Shown: positions 53,831-63,146 of the stretch, piece by piece
Layout of the letters: the number at the start of each line of letters is the position of its first letter
Numbering within the stretch: the stretch's first letter is position 1
Assembly: GCA_029204225.1 (NCBI GenBank)
Contig: CM055114.1
Coordinates: 15,996,064-16,060,063, forward strand
Direction of reading: 5' to 3'
Origin: Diphasiastrum complanatum
Taxonomy: Eukaryota; Streptophyta; Lycopodiopsida; Lycopodiales; Lycopodiaceae
DNA: 64,000 bases
The notes under the pieces: generated by a model
What the model was told of the DNA's origin: nothing
The model's database searches: none
What the model saw: only the letters and a program-made list of their open reading frames with translations
Position numbers and translations under genes: made by a program

Positions 53831-55265
53831 TTTTTTCCTACTCTTTGCTTTCATAAGCTATCTGCTTGCTAAGTGCTTCTATTTCTAACAGTTGGTAAGC
53901 CTCAACTTGTCGGATGTGCCTGTGTTTGACTCTAGTTTTACTCTGGTCAGACAACTCTTTTTTCGTGATACTTTCATAAGAGTGCAACCATAAATTCATT
54001 GCTAAAGATTGTCTTAAAACTGATTGATTGTTTGATTGCATGTTTAATTGAACTAATCAATTGTTTGAAACTTAACTGAGATAACAACATTCGGAATCAC
54101 TATTTTATTTGCACTGACAAACATTCATACTTACAAATCCTAAAGATTACTTTGCATTGTTGTGAGTCAATACTCTGAAGCTTGCTTATGGATACTCATG
54201 CAGTTTAAATCTGTGGACAATCATTTGGTTGAATGAGCAATAATAAGTTGTTGAGGACCAATTGTCGAATCAGATTTAGATTGTGATGAGATGTATGTAA
54301 GTTTCTCTATGTTTGTCTTACTGATGCAACAAATTTATACTTGTTTGACAAACTTAATTAGGTGCACATAACAATAAATCAGTCTGACTGATAAGTCAAA
54401 TGCTCTAATCTGTAATGAAATTAGTTCAATATCAAATGTCTATTGACAACCCTTTTATGTTCCAAGAACAATAAAGGAGTCAAAGTCATCTATAATCACA
54501 ACAATAAGAAGTCTCTTTAGAGAACGATAACATTTTATGCTACATATCCATACTTTTAAGATAAGTATACCATGACATGGTTTCCTATTATTTCACGAAA
54601 TAGATCAATCCAGTGGCTTATTGATTGGCACTACCATCAACTTTGGATATACACAATGTTTTTCATATCTCATTGCTCAAATGGTACAAACTGGAGAAGC
54701 GATTTGATCATCAATAGGAACTCTTTCACCCACCAATAGCACTTGTTGATACAAAAGGTCGGCTTGTTTTATAACATGGATTGGCACATAGAAAGCAAAC
54801 TGGCACTCAACATGAATATGTAGTTAAGTACTTGACTATGGGCTCCACACATTGAGACTTCTTGGGAGTTTGAAGACAAACTTAAATTTGGGACATTTGA
54901 AATATTGAAAAATTACTTGGTGAAAAATCTCATTTTCCTAGATTGGTGCATGATGTTTAACTTGGCGGCATGCCTTCTTCATGAGCACTCACATCCATTC
55001 TGAAGTTCAAGGAACTTCCAAGTATCTTTCTTATCTGTTAATAAATCGATTGCATCTTTACATAGGTTTTATTTAAGTGAACTTAATCCACACTTTTCAT
55101 GTGTTGCCTGCATTTGTACCTTTATTTTGTGTTTCTATGGATGGTGAATCAAAACCCCACACCATTGTGTTTCTTTAGTTTGGCTGGTGAATTAAGCCTG
55201 TGCCATGTGTCATAGGTATGGTTTGGCCCTAATGAGGACATTAGCTTTCTCAAATGAGGGGAGGA
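53831..55265. other. No recognisable gene; decayed sequence before an LTR
   Basis: AT-rich, no motif of RT, integrase or gag survives. By position before the polypurine tract at 55251-55265 it could be the 3' internal part of a gypsy element. Confidence 0.4.
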
Positions 55266-55823
55266 TGTTGTGAAGCTGACCTAGGAAGATGTTGTAAGAC
55301 TTTGAGGGCTGACACTGTCAAAAGTTCCTAGAGCAAGTTAGGAAGTCACAGACTAAGCTTGCGAGCTGTGGTGAGCCAGTCAAGTAGTCACAAGTCATGA
55401 GCTAACTCTGGAGCTCGAGTCATGGCCTACTAAACTCCTAGGACCCATTTCCACAAGCTAAGCTGATTCTACCCACCGGAACAACTCCTAGGGGTTAGAC
55501 TGATTTTGCGAAGCTTGCCAGGCTTAATCAGTAAAATAAAAACTAAGTCTAAAAAAATGTGCTCTACCATATAGCATTGTATTCCATGTCAGAGGAGGTA
55601 CATCAAATCACAATAGAACTATAGGGGAGTCTGACAAAAAAACTATGAGCAGCTCAACCAGTGCCAGAAATTCAATTGCTAAGTCTTTGCTCCTAGGCAT
55701 AGTTTCCAATCAGTCTATATATGAATGTAATCTCTTCCAAATTTAATAAAGTTGATCCTTGGAGATTATTACCATTTCGGTTTTGCCTCCGAGACTGGTC
55801 CAAGTAGGCGAACCCTTACTACA
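55266..55823 (+). mobile_element. Gypsy-like LTR
   Basis: 558 bp from TGTTGTGAAG to CTTACTACA. It is preceded by GAGGGGAGGA, a polypurine tract typical before 3' LTRs of plant gypsy elements. It contains TATATATG near 55716 and AATAAA near 55745, in the right order for a promoter and a poly(A) signal. No second copy is present. After it comes TTTTTGCGTCGTTGGTGCC, vaguely like a gypsy primer region. Confidence 0.6.
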
Positions 55824-57094
55824 ACCTTTTTGCGTCGTTGGTGCCTAAGGGGGAAGTCACCAACATGAGGCATGTTGCTATGCCATTTGATCAATTTGGT
55901 GACCACTCTGCCTTAGGATTTCACGAATGACTTGTCTTTGCCTTTTGGGACCCTTTTGGGGATGGATTCTGATTCGGCTTTCAAGTTGGTTGGGATTCTT
56001 GTTTTCTAAGGCTAAACAACTAGGATGGTTGTGCTTTCAAAGTTGACTTTTCATTGAGTACATGTAGGATGAATGTTAGAATTACGCATGTCTTGGGAAA
56101 ACCGCTAAAGTCCCAGCACCCTTTGAGGCACCGACGCATTATGTGCTCTACTGGAGCTAGTAAAGCACGTGTGCTAGATCATTCTCAAAGGCCTTGAGAG
56201 ATGGATGAGGAGGGGAGAAATGGTAGGGGACGATGGAGCATGGATTGCAAATTGCGGGTAAGAAAATATACTGAGAGTGTGTGCTTATGGTTGTGATGAG
56301 TGAGGAGCCCTGTCGTTGATGTGCCATGGTTTAAGTTTGTTATCAAGATACACAAAGTAGCACACGTATGTCAATGATAGAGAAGTTCCAATCAACACAT
56401 ATGTGGAGATTTAGGAGTTTGTTCGCCATATTCACAAACAAAAGGCAAACAAAGAAAAGAGATTGAGGACGATGAGCAACAGTAGATGAGAGAATAAGAG
56501 AAGAGGGCGAAGTAGAATTGAGGTTGCAAGTAACAAGAGAAGCTATGTATATGTGATGTTTTTTCTTTGTAATATAGAATGCATGTTGTTGTTGTGTGAA
56601 GGTGAAAGCAATTATATGTATCTTCATTCTCGTTTTCAAAAGAAGAAGCAAATAGGACCTGATATATGTACCGCAATTTGCACGAGGAAGAAATGTGGAA
56701 AACAAAGGCATTATAATTTGAAGTATATTGTTGAATGTGATTTGCAAGCTACAAATGCCAAAAGTAATAAATAAAAAAATTAATTGTTTTTTGGTAGTTG
56801 AATTGCTACTTTTTATGTATTGGAAACTCAACAATAACTAGTCTCTCTCTGTATGTATTGGAAACTAGCCAAATATAACCATCTTTGGGGGAAAGTTACA
56901 AAGTATAAAAATGGAATTAACATTTTTTTTTTCAAAATTAACACCATGAAAATTTTGACATTTTCTTATATATACATATAAATCCTTTTGCTAGTAATAT
57001 TCTTTGGGAAACAAAAAAAAAACTTTGAAAAATGCAACTTTTCTTGAATCTTGAAAGTGCTCTCAAAAAACCTATATATTTAAGGGCAGGAGCA
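55824..57094. other. No recognisable gene
   Basis: AT-rich. Two near-copies of TGTATGTATTGGAAACT occur around 56813 and 56850. A 163-codon minus frame at 56343-56834 is low in protein-like features and is treated as chance. Confidence 0.4.
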
Positions 57095-57235
57095 TATCTT
57101 TTTTTAACACTCCCTCGTCCTTTTTTGTCACATGGCAAAACTCACCCACCCATCTCCCCCGAGTACTTAAACCATCAGCCTCTTGCCCAAACAACGTGCT
57201 TTTAACCATTAGGGAGCACACCCGCACTCCGCCCA
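57095..57235 (-). mobile_element. tRNA-derived SINE candidate
   Basis: On the minus strand TGTGCTCCCTAATGGTTAAA (57201-57220) resembles a pol III A box and TGGTTTAAGTACTC (57161-57174) resembles a B box (GGTTCAANTCC), about 45 bases apart as in tRNA genes. Downstream the sequence ends GGGAGTGTTAAAAAAAG, an A-rich tail. ATATG next to the tail and ATATG at the other end (57239-57243) could be target duplications. It is not a functional tRNA gene since no full cloverleaf can be drawn. Confidence 0.5.
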
Positions 57236-58154
57236 CCCATATGTTCTCCTCTTCTCTTGTCAATCCACCTAAAAAAACATCATCGATGAGCATAACCGCA
57301 CTAAGATTAATTATATGGCTTTCGTATTTATTTTGAATTACCAAAATTTTACCCATAGATCATGAACAAAAAGTTTTACCCAAAGTTCTTTTCTTCGTCT
57401 AGCATCCATGCTCTATTGAAGAACATATTTGCTAATCTCATCCTTGCAACGACTGTGGAAAATAGCAGAAGTTGAATATCTAAAACTAGACATTTTTTAT
57501 TTATTCAAATTGAAATGAAAATTTGACATGAAGTTTTCCTTTGTTCTTACCTCTAGGGTTCTTCCTTTTTCTTTCTTCCCAACTCTATAGTTTTTTATTC
57601 TCTTGATGTACAAGTTTGCTTGATCAATATGTCTCATCCTTTTCTCTTGCTCCTGTAGTACCTTGCCAGGAGTAGATGTGACAATCTACCTCTGAAATCC
57701 ACATGCGATCTTTTGGTTTTGATCCAACCTCGTTTCTCATTTGAAAGACAAGTTTTTTACATTTGGTAACCTTGGTTGAACTGTTACATCACCTCAAGTA
57801 TTGTCATCTTTGAGAGCTATAAAATGCATTCATATGATGGAAGGTCGAATGAATGGTGTTCATTTTTCAATTGCGCACTATTTTAGGGCTCACCAAGAAC
57901 TGGGCATCTTGAATCATTGAGATTAGTGTCTCCGAGAGACACCAATCTTTTTTTTCATCACTAGTATCTAACTTTATCCATACTTGCAACAACCTGCTTG
58001 GTGTGCTGATAAAATCGGTCGTTTACTTTTTGGCATTTTCAAGAAGTGGTCCAGTATTGCAACAAGCTCCTCATGCGTGTCGTCTGTTCCATCCAGTGCT
58101 GCACGTCGAGACGAGCCCGCCTCAACAAATCAGGCTCCAAGTAGTTTAGTATAC
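57236..58154. other. No recognisable gene
   Basis: AT-rich, T-rich on the plus strand, no family motif. The frame from 57984 owes its length to the CA-rich repeat that follows. Confidence 0.4.
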
Positions 58155-58370
58155 ATACAGAAATGCACATGCACACTCATACACACATGCACACACCATC
58201 GGCCACATAAATCACACATGCATACACACACGCACATTTCACACACAAACACACACACCATTGACCACATAAATCACACACACCATCAAGCACAAATCAT
58301 ACACACAAATCCACATACACAGATAACACATGCACTCACGTACATACACACACATACATCGGCCACCCGT
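58155..58370. repeat. CA-rich minisatellite with CATCGGCCACATAAATCAC units
   Basis: Degenerate CA repeats are interspersed with CCATCGGCCACATAAATCAC (58197), CCATTGACCACATAAATCAC (58259) and CATCGGCCACCC (58357). It abuts the 3' cut end of a gypsy gag region whose last codons overlap the repeat word, so the array may have grown from element sequence. Confidence 0.82.
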
Positions 58371-59017
58371 CATGACCATCAGTGACCGGCACTTGTTCTT
58401 CGGGTTCACGATGTGTTTTTTGTAACATGATAACCACATCATCCAGTGTATAGCGTTTAAAATGTTTGGACATATCATGCTAGACCATGTCTGCTTGTTC
58501 TTTGTCAAAAGGATTTGTCTTGGATCTTCGCTTAGTCTTTTTAGCAAGAATTGATCGTGGAAATGATGACTTCTGAGAAGATAAACTCTTCTTCGAAGGT
58601 AAAGACTTCCTAGATGGTGATGTCTTGTTAGAACTCTTACTTGCAAAATCATCTGTGACTTTTCCTTTGTCTTTATCCACTAAGGGTGGCACATTCTTTG
58701 AATCAACCTTTTGAGGAGGATTTTCTCATTTCAGGACCGTATTATAATGTTGCTTGGCTTGTTTCTTCGTCATGAACCTGTGATCTTTTCTTCTTTCAAT
58801 ATAACTACTTTTGGCAATTTTATTGTTGGTTCAACAGGAATGTTACACACTCCAAATCTGGTCGGATCCATATGATTTAGAATCTGCTCATCAGTAAGTT
58901 CTGCATTGTCATCATAAGTCAAGGCATGACCCACATGAATGAATTCATCTTCAATCGAATGTGGTATAGGCTCCATTGAGATTCAAGCTACATTCAGCAC
59001 ATTCAATGGAAAAGTGA
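58371..59017 (-). pseudogene. Gypsy gag to protease region, basic Ser/Lys-rich
   Basis: Minus-strand frames in order: MEPIPHSIEDEFIHVGHALT, ELTDEQILNHMDPTRFGVCN, IPVEPTIKLPKVVILKEEKI (58770-58976), then KVTDDFASKSSNKTSPSRKS and LPSKKSLSSQKSSFPRSILA (58480-58692), then HFKRYTLDDVVIMLQKTHRE. This is the part after the zinc knuckles in a gypsy gag. No protease active site is seen before the element is cut at about 58371. It lies in line with gag at 59132-59870 and is separated from it by an LTR fragment. Confidence 0.65.
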
Positions 59018-59131
59018 TAGAGAGCAAGGACATTCATAAATCCATTTCACAAGAGAACCAATCTGCTTTATTGAAATGAAGATATGTACATGTGTAAGAA
59101 ACTTGAGTTGGTCCCTTTTTATAGTAGAGAG
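59018..59131 (-). mobile_element. 114-bp LTR fragment inside gypsy gag
   Basis: It matches about 60523-60637 of the LTR at 60200-60934, including the TATA region (CTATAAAAAGG on the minus strand near 59118). The flanks are gag coding sequence on both sides. Confidence 0.85.
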
Positions 59132-59870
59132 AAATTGTGACTGGTGGCGGCTTTGATCTTGCTGGACACTCCTTGTAGCAATGCCCATAACCACAGTCAC
59201 GACAAAATGGTACAAATTTGTCTTTATTTGGACATTCTACAACTTTGTGATTTTCTCCACATGCCTTTCAAGTGGTGCTTTGGTCCAGTTCCTAGATGCT
59301 TGTTGTTGCGCGGCAGCATAGATAGCATATTGTTCTAAGGATCCACCTTCATGATCATAACTATAGTTCCATTGCTCAGTACCTCTATAAGGTTCTGGTT
59401 CCATCAAATTGGCAAGAGGAGCGAGGTGCCTTGGTGAGGTAGGTAAGGCTAACCGTTCCGGGTATCCAAGAGCAGATTGACGAGGTCTATAGCTATTGGA
59501 TTTCCTCCATAATGTGGTTCTGGATATCTCATATGGGCATATCGTTGCTGAATTATCCGAGATTCAAGTTGCAAAAAGCAGTCTCATGATCAGGCGAATT
59601 ACACAAATGGCATATACTGATTTTCATTTGTTTTTTCAATTGAGGATACTCATTCACTGTGTGATTTTCCGTACAAATAGAGCACCAGACATTTCCCCTA
59701 ATAGGAAAAGTCTTTGCAAATTTCTCAGGTTTCTTGTCCAATGCTTTGATTTTCTCATCAAATTGCGACTGCAACTTTTCCATCTATTTCTACTAGTTCT
59801 TTCCAAGTTTCTCAAACTCATTGGGCATCATCTCTATAGTAGCATTGACATTCGTTGATGCAATAGTGGT
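59132..59870 (-). pseudogene. Gypsy gag with several zinc knuckles
   Basis: The minus strand gives a helical part KLQSQFDEKIKALDKKPEKF, then CSICTENHTVNEY (knuckle with last Cys lost), CHLCNSPDHETAFC (canonical CX2CX4HX4C), a Pro/Tyr-rich spacer (LALPTSPRHLAPLANLMEPE, RGTEQWNYSYDHEGGSLEQY), and FCRDCGYGHCYKEC (CX2CX3HX4C). Frameshifts near 59550 and 59250 and several stops are present. The start of gag is not clear. Its upstream neighbour is the leader and primer site of a Tat/Athila-like element. Confidence 0.78.
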
Positions 59871-60175
59871 GGAAGTTGTAGTGGTCTACCATGCGACGAT
59901 TTTTATCTTCTTTTGACCAAAATCTGACATATTTGACCAATTTTTGTTGTTTTCTTTTATATCTTAGATCCAAATGGATCTTGAAACTGGCAATCTGAAT
60001 AGCTTTTTCTATTTCAAAATCAGATCAAATTTCAAACAAGCCAATCCACTCAAATCAGGCAAAATCACTACCAAACTAACCCTAGATGCATATTTAACAC
60101 TATTCATGCCACGACAAGATGTCTAATGCAAGCTAACCATCCTACAAACATGATGCAAACTAAAAAATTGGCGTA
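59871..60175 (-). other. Gypsy leader
   Basis: Non-coding sequence between primer site and gag; nothing else seen. Confidence 0.6.
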
Positions 60176-60195
60176 GCTCCCCGGAAATGGTGCCA
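60176..60195 (-). promoter_or_regulatory. Gypsy primer binding site (Athila/Tat style)
   Basis: The minus strand reads TGGCACCATTTCCGGGGAGC, close to TGGCGCCGTTGCCGGGGA that follows Athila/Tat LTRs and pairs with an Asp tRNA. Four bases separate it from the LTR. Confidence 0.88.
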
Positions 60196-60199
60196 AAAT

Positions 60200-60934
60200 T
60201 GTAGTGGGTTTCTTTCCTTGCCTATCCTCAATCTAAGATCCAATCAATCTAGCATCAAGGAGATGAAGTTAGTTGTCACAAGTAGGTTCGTTCCCATGAG
60301 AGCGATAGCATATTTCATATTTCAGCATGAATGAAAGATCCAGATCTAACTCTAACTTCTATTAACCCTAAGCATTAACACTACTCCATTAACACTAAGA
60401 TCCACGATAAAGATAGCTTACTCTTTCTCTCTAATAAAAAGCATAAGAACATACAATTCCAAAAACAATCAGATCCAACAATTGATAAATCCAAAGAAAG
60501 CATGAAAGATGGAGAAAAAGAAATAGAGAGCAAGGACATTCATAAATCTCATTTCACAAGAGAACCAATCTGCTTTATTGAAATGATGATATGTACATGT
60601 GTAGGAAACTCAAGTTGGTCCATATTTATAGTAGAGAGGAGGATCCTGGCCTCTGAATCCTATTGGTCCATTTTTGCCTCCCTAATTATTCAAATTTAAA
60701 AAAGAGTGAGAACCCATTCAAATTGGAGGAAAACCCAACTTTATTCACTAACTTGACATTTAGGTCCTATGACATTAAAAGTCCCACAAAAGGGCCTAAA
60801 GTCCTTTTATTGACTTTCAAATTAATCAAATCTCTATGTGATCATCAGTTTGGACTGACACACGTAGAGTGCCAAATCCCTCTCACTTATTAACTAGGGT
60901 TAGGTTTGCCTTGGGATCCGCAAACCCTCCAACA
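60200..60934 (-). mobile_element. 5' LTR of Tat/Athila-like gypsy element
   Basis: 735 bp, minus-strand ends TGTTGGAGGG and CACTACA, matching 16847-17602. A minus-strand CTATAAATA TATA-like site is near 60622-60630. It is inserted in a copia RT fragment, whose reading continues at 60935. Confidence 0.9.
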
Positions 60935-61286
60935 AGTGGCGAATCACAAACATTTAGGAAGCCATCGATAGTCCAGACAAGGACAAATGGATCCAAGCCA
61001 TGAACGAGAAAATCGAATCCATGAAGAAGCAAATGGATCCAAGCCATGAACGAGAAAATCGAATGAGGTATGGACACTGCAACTAGTACCAGACAAGCGG
61101 AAGACAATATAATGCAAATGGGTACACAAGCTTAAGTATGGACTGAATGGAAATGTTTCGACGTACAAAGCCAGACTTGTAGTGAAGTGATTCTCTCATA
61201 AATATGACATTGACTACACTGAGACCTTCTCTCAAGTGGTGAAACATGCGTCCTTATGTCTACTGTTTGCATATGCAACCACCTAT
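60935..61286 (+). pseudogene. Copia element G family RT start, second copy
   Basis: The same part as 51060-51344: TFRKPSIVQTRTNGSKP frame, a 46-base tandem duplication of AAATGGATCCAAGCCATGAA (60985 and 61031), then YKARLVVK-like and DIDYTETFSQVVKHAS pieces and LCLLFAYATTY. It is cut on the left by a gypsy LTR and on the right by the LTR of element H. Confidence 0.8.
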
Positions 61287-62389
61287 GTGTCGTAAAACGT
61301 GGGGATGACCGGCAGCGAAAGCTCGAGGCTTTGAGCGTAGGCGTGTAGGAATGGAAACGCAACAGTTAGCAGCAAAAATATTCAAGACAAATGATTCATA
61401 CAAATTGCACAAATAAACAATGCAATAGTGAGACAAAAATTGCACTCTAATTAATATCAATAGTGAGTACAATGGCTTGAAGTAATAACTTCAGCTTGCT
61501 GAGCGTGATAAAGCTGGCTACAGATAACTTTGATCTGAAAAAGTAAATGATTTTCTTCTTACATAGTTTGATTCAGCAAGTATATATATTTACAAGTGTC
61601 GAGAGATAAATATCTCACAAGCCTTAATTGTCATTCACTCCAGTTTTGTATATGTACAAAGTTGGTAATCGCCCTTGGGATATTTGTTTGTCTAGTTGTT
61701 TTAGGGTTTATGGTAAGTTGGCGACGTCGGTTTGCCAATGTAGCAAAAACATGAAAAATCCAAAAAACCCAAAGGTGCCCTAAGACTAAAGGTATATAAA
61801 TCCCAAAGGCACCCTTAGACTAAAGGTATGTAAATTCTGAAGGCGTCCTTAGACCGAAGGCAGCAAAAAAGACGAAAAAGTCGAAGGTGCCTTTAAACTG
61901 AAGGTAGTGAAAAACGTGAAAAAGCCGAAGGTGCCTTTAAAATGGTTTCTAAGGCAACTTGGCCACTGTGTTGCATTTTTTGCGAAGGGACGAAAAAAGG
62001 TGAAAAACAAGAAGGTGCCTTAACATGGTTTCCAAGGAATTCTGGCCACTTGGCCTACTGTGTCGCATTTTTTGTGAAGGTGCGAAAAAGACGAAGGTGC
62101 CTGAAATGATTCCAAGGCATTCTAGCCACTTGGCCACTATGTCACATTTTCCGGGAAGGTGCGAAAATGACGAAGGTGCCTAAAATGGTTTCAAGGCATT
62201 CTGGCCACTTAGCCACTATGTCGATTTTTTGTACAAGTGCAAAAAAGATGGTGTCTTAAAAAATGTTTAAAGCAAAAAAAATCTCAAAGGGAAAAATGTG
62301 AAGGTCCGAAAACATGTAGTCGGCTTTCGGTTTTCAGGATGCTCATTACTTGAATGATTTGTTTAAGACTGAGCATAAGAAATCTAACA
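61287..62389 (-). mobile_element. 3' LTR of copia element H
   Basis: The right end is set by TCTAACA followed by CCCCCCCTT (minus-strand AAGGGGGGG, polypurine tract). The minus-strand start is TGTTAGATTTCTTATG. The left end is placed where copia element G sequence breaks off (TGTGTCG, 61286-61290). A minus-strand TATA box AATATATATA is at 61581-61590, giving a U3 of about 800 bases, most of it taken up by tandem repeats. Confidence 0.72.
61740..62270. repeat. Compound minisatellite in element H U3
   Basis: Two nested tandem patterns share the word AAGGTGCCT. From 61740 to 61935 a unit of about 40 bases (AAGGTGCCTTTAAACTGAAG type) is repeated about five times. From 61920 to 62270 a unit of about 85-90 bases containing ATGGTTTCAAGGCATTCTGG, CCACTTGGCCACTATGTC and CGAAGGTGCGAAAA is repeated about four times. 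Confidence 0.88.
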
Positions 62390-62725
62390 CCCCCCCTTAA
62401 TGTGGATCCTGAAAAATCTTTGAACTTCAGTTTTAACATATTGTTAAATCTGAGATGATGCTCCTTTTGATAGAGCTAACATGCATTTATAATCCTTCAA
62501 TAAATTCAGATTGCTACTAAATAGTAACATATCTTCTACATAAAAGGTGATGATTATGAAGGGATTCGATACAGACTGAAAATAAAAATTCGAGTCTATC
62601 GAGTTTGGAATAAAACCATTCTCGTTAAAAGATTCATTGGTCTTCTCTTTATTAACATTAGGTGTTGGCATTGTCTCTGAAACAACGTTTGATTCCTGCA
62701 CAAAGTAGTAGGCCAGATCGTCCAT
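62390..62725 (-). pseudogene. Copia element H RT scrap
   Basis: The minus strand reads NENGFIPNSIDSNFYFQSVS, then the catalytic box IIITFYVEDMLLFSSNLNLL, where the first Asp of YVDD is Glu. Most of RT before and after is deleted: the box is followed within 30 codons by the polypurine tract. RNase H is absent. Confidence 0.8.
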
Positions 62726-63146
62726 AAATCGAGATGGAGGCTATCTTGATCGTTTCGATCTTTTGGGTTGAACTGCAATTCTCTGATGCGATTCGTTTTT
62801 TCTGAGGGACTGCCTCATTGTTGGAGTTAGTGTCATTGTCAGTGTCGATCTTCTGATCAGTCCTTTGTTCGGAGCTGTTGGTGTCGATCTTAGGATCTGA
62901 ATTCGAAGTAGTTCTTCCCTTGTGGTCGATAAACTGATCTACCACAAAAATGACATTTTTGTTCATGAAGGTCTTCTGAGAGTCTAGATTGAAGAGCTTG
63001 TATGTCTGATGGTCTGAGAAATAGCTGATGAAGATCGACCTTTTGCTGGTGTTGTCCAGCTTTCTACTTAGATTAGTGGGATCTGTCAGTAGGCTATGCA
63101 TCCAAACACTTGAATATTTGTGAGTGATGGCTTCGATCCTGTCCAC
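62726..63146 (-). pseudogene. Copia element H integrase end and linker
   Basis: The frame reads YSSVWMHSLLTDPTNLSRKL, SKRSIFISYFSDHQTYKLFN and LDSQKTFMNKNVIFVVDQFI, the integrase C-terminal segment that in copia precedes an acidic linker; the linker here is Asp/Asn/Ser-rich (DTNSSEQRTDQKIDTDNDTN). It joins the RT scrap by deletion at about 62720. Confidence 0.82.

Noticed and set aside
53838-54041. A 67-codon minus-strand frame with helical composition
   Set aside because: Too short and without relatives in the window; position does not support a gag or RT part.
56343-56834. A 163-codon minus-strand frame
   Set aside because: Low-complexity, Ser/Phe/Ile-rich from AT-rich DNA; no motif and no supporting context.
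57095-57235. Functional tRNA gene
   Set aside because: Only A-box-like and B-box-like parts fit; acceptor and anticodon stems cannot be paired.
58155-58370. CRISPR-like array
   Set aside because: Units are degenerate CA repeats without regular spacers, in a plant repeat context.
57984-58385. His/Thr-rich protein of 133 codons
   Set aside because: It is the translation of a CA-rich minisatellite.
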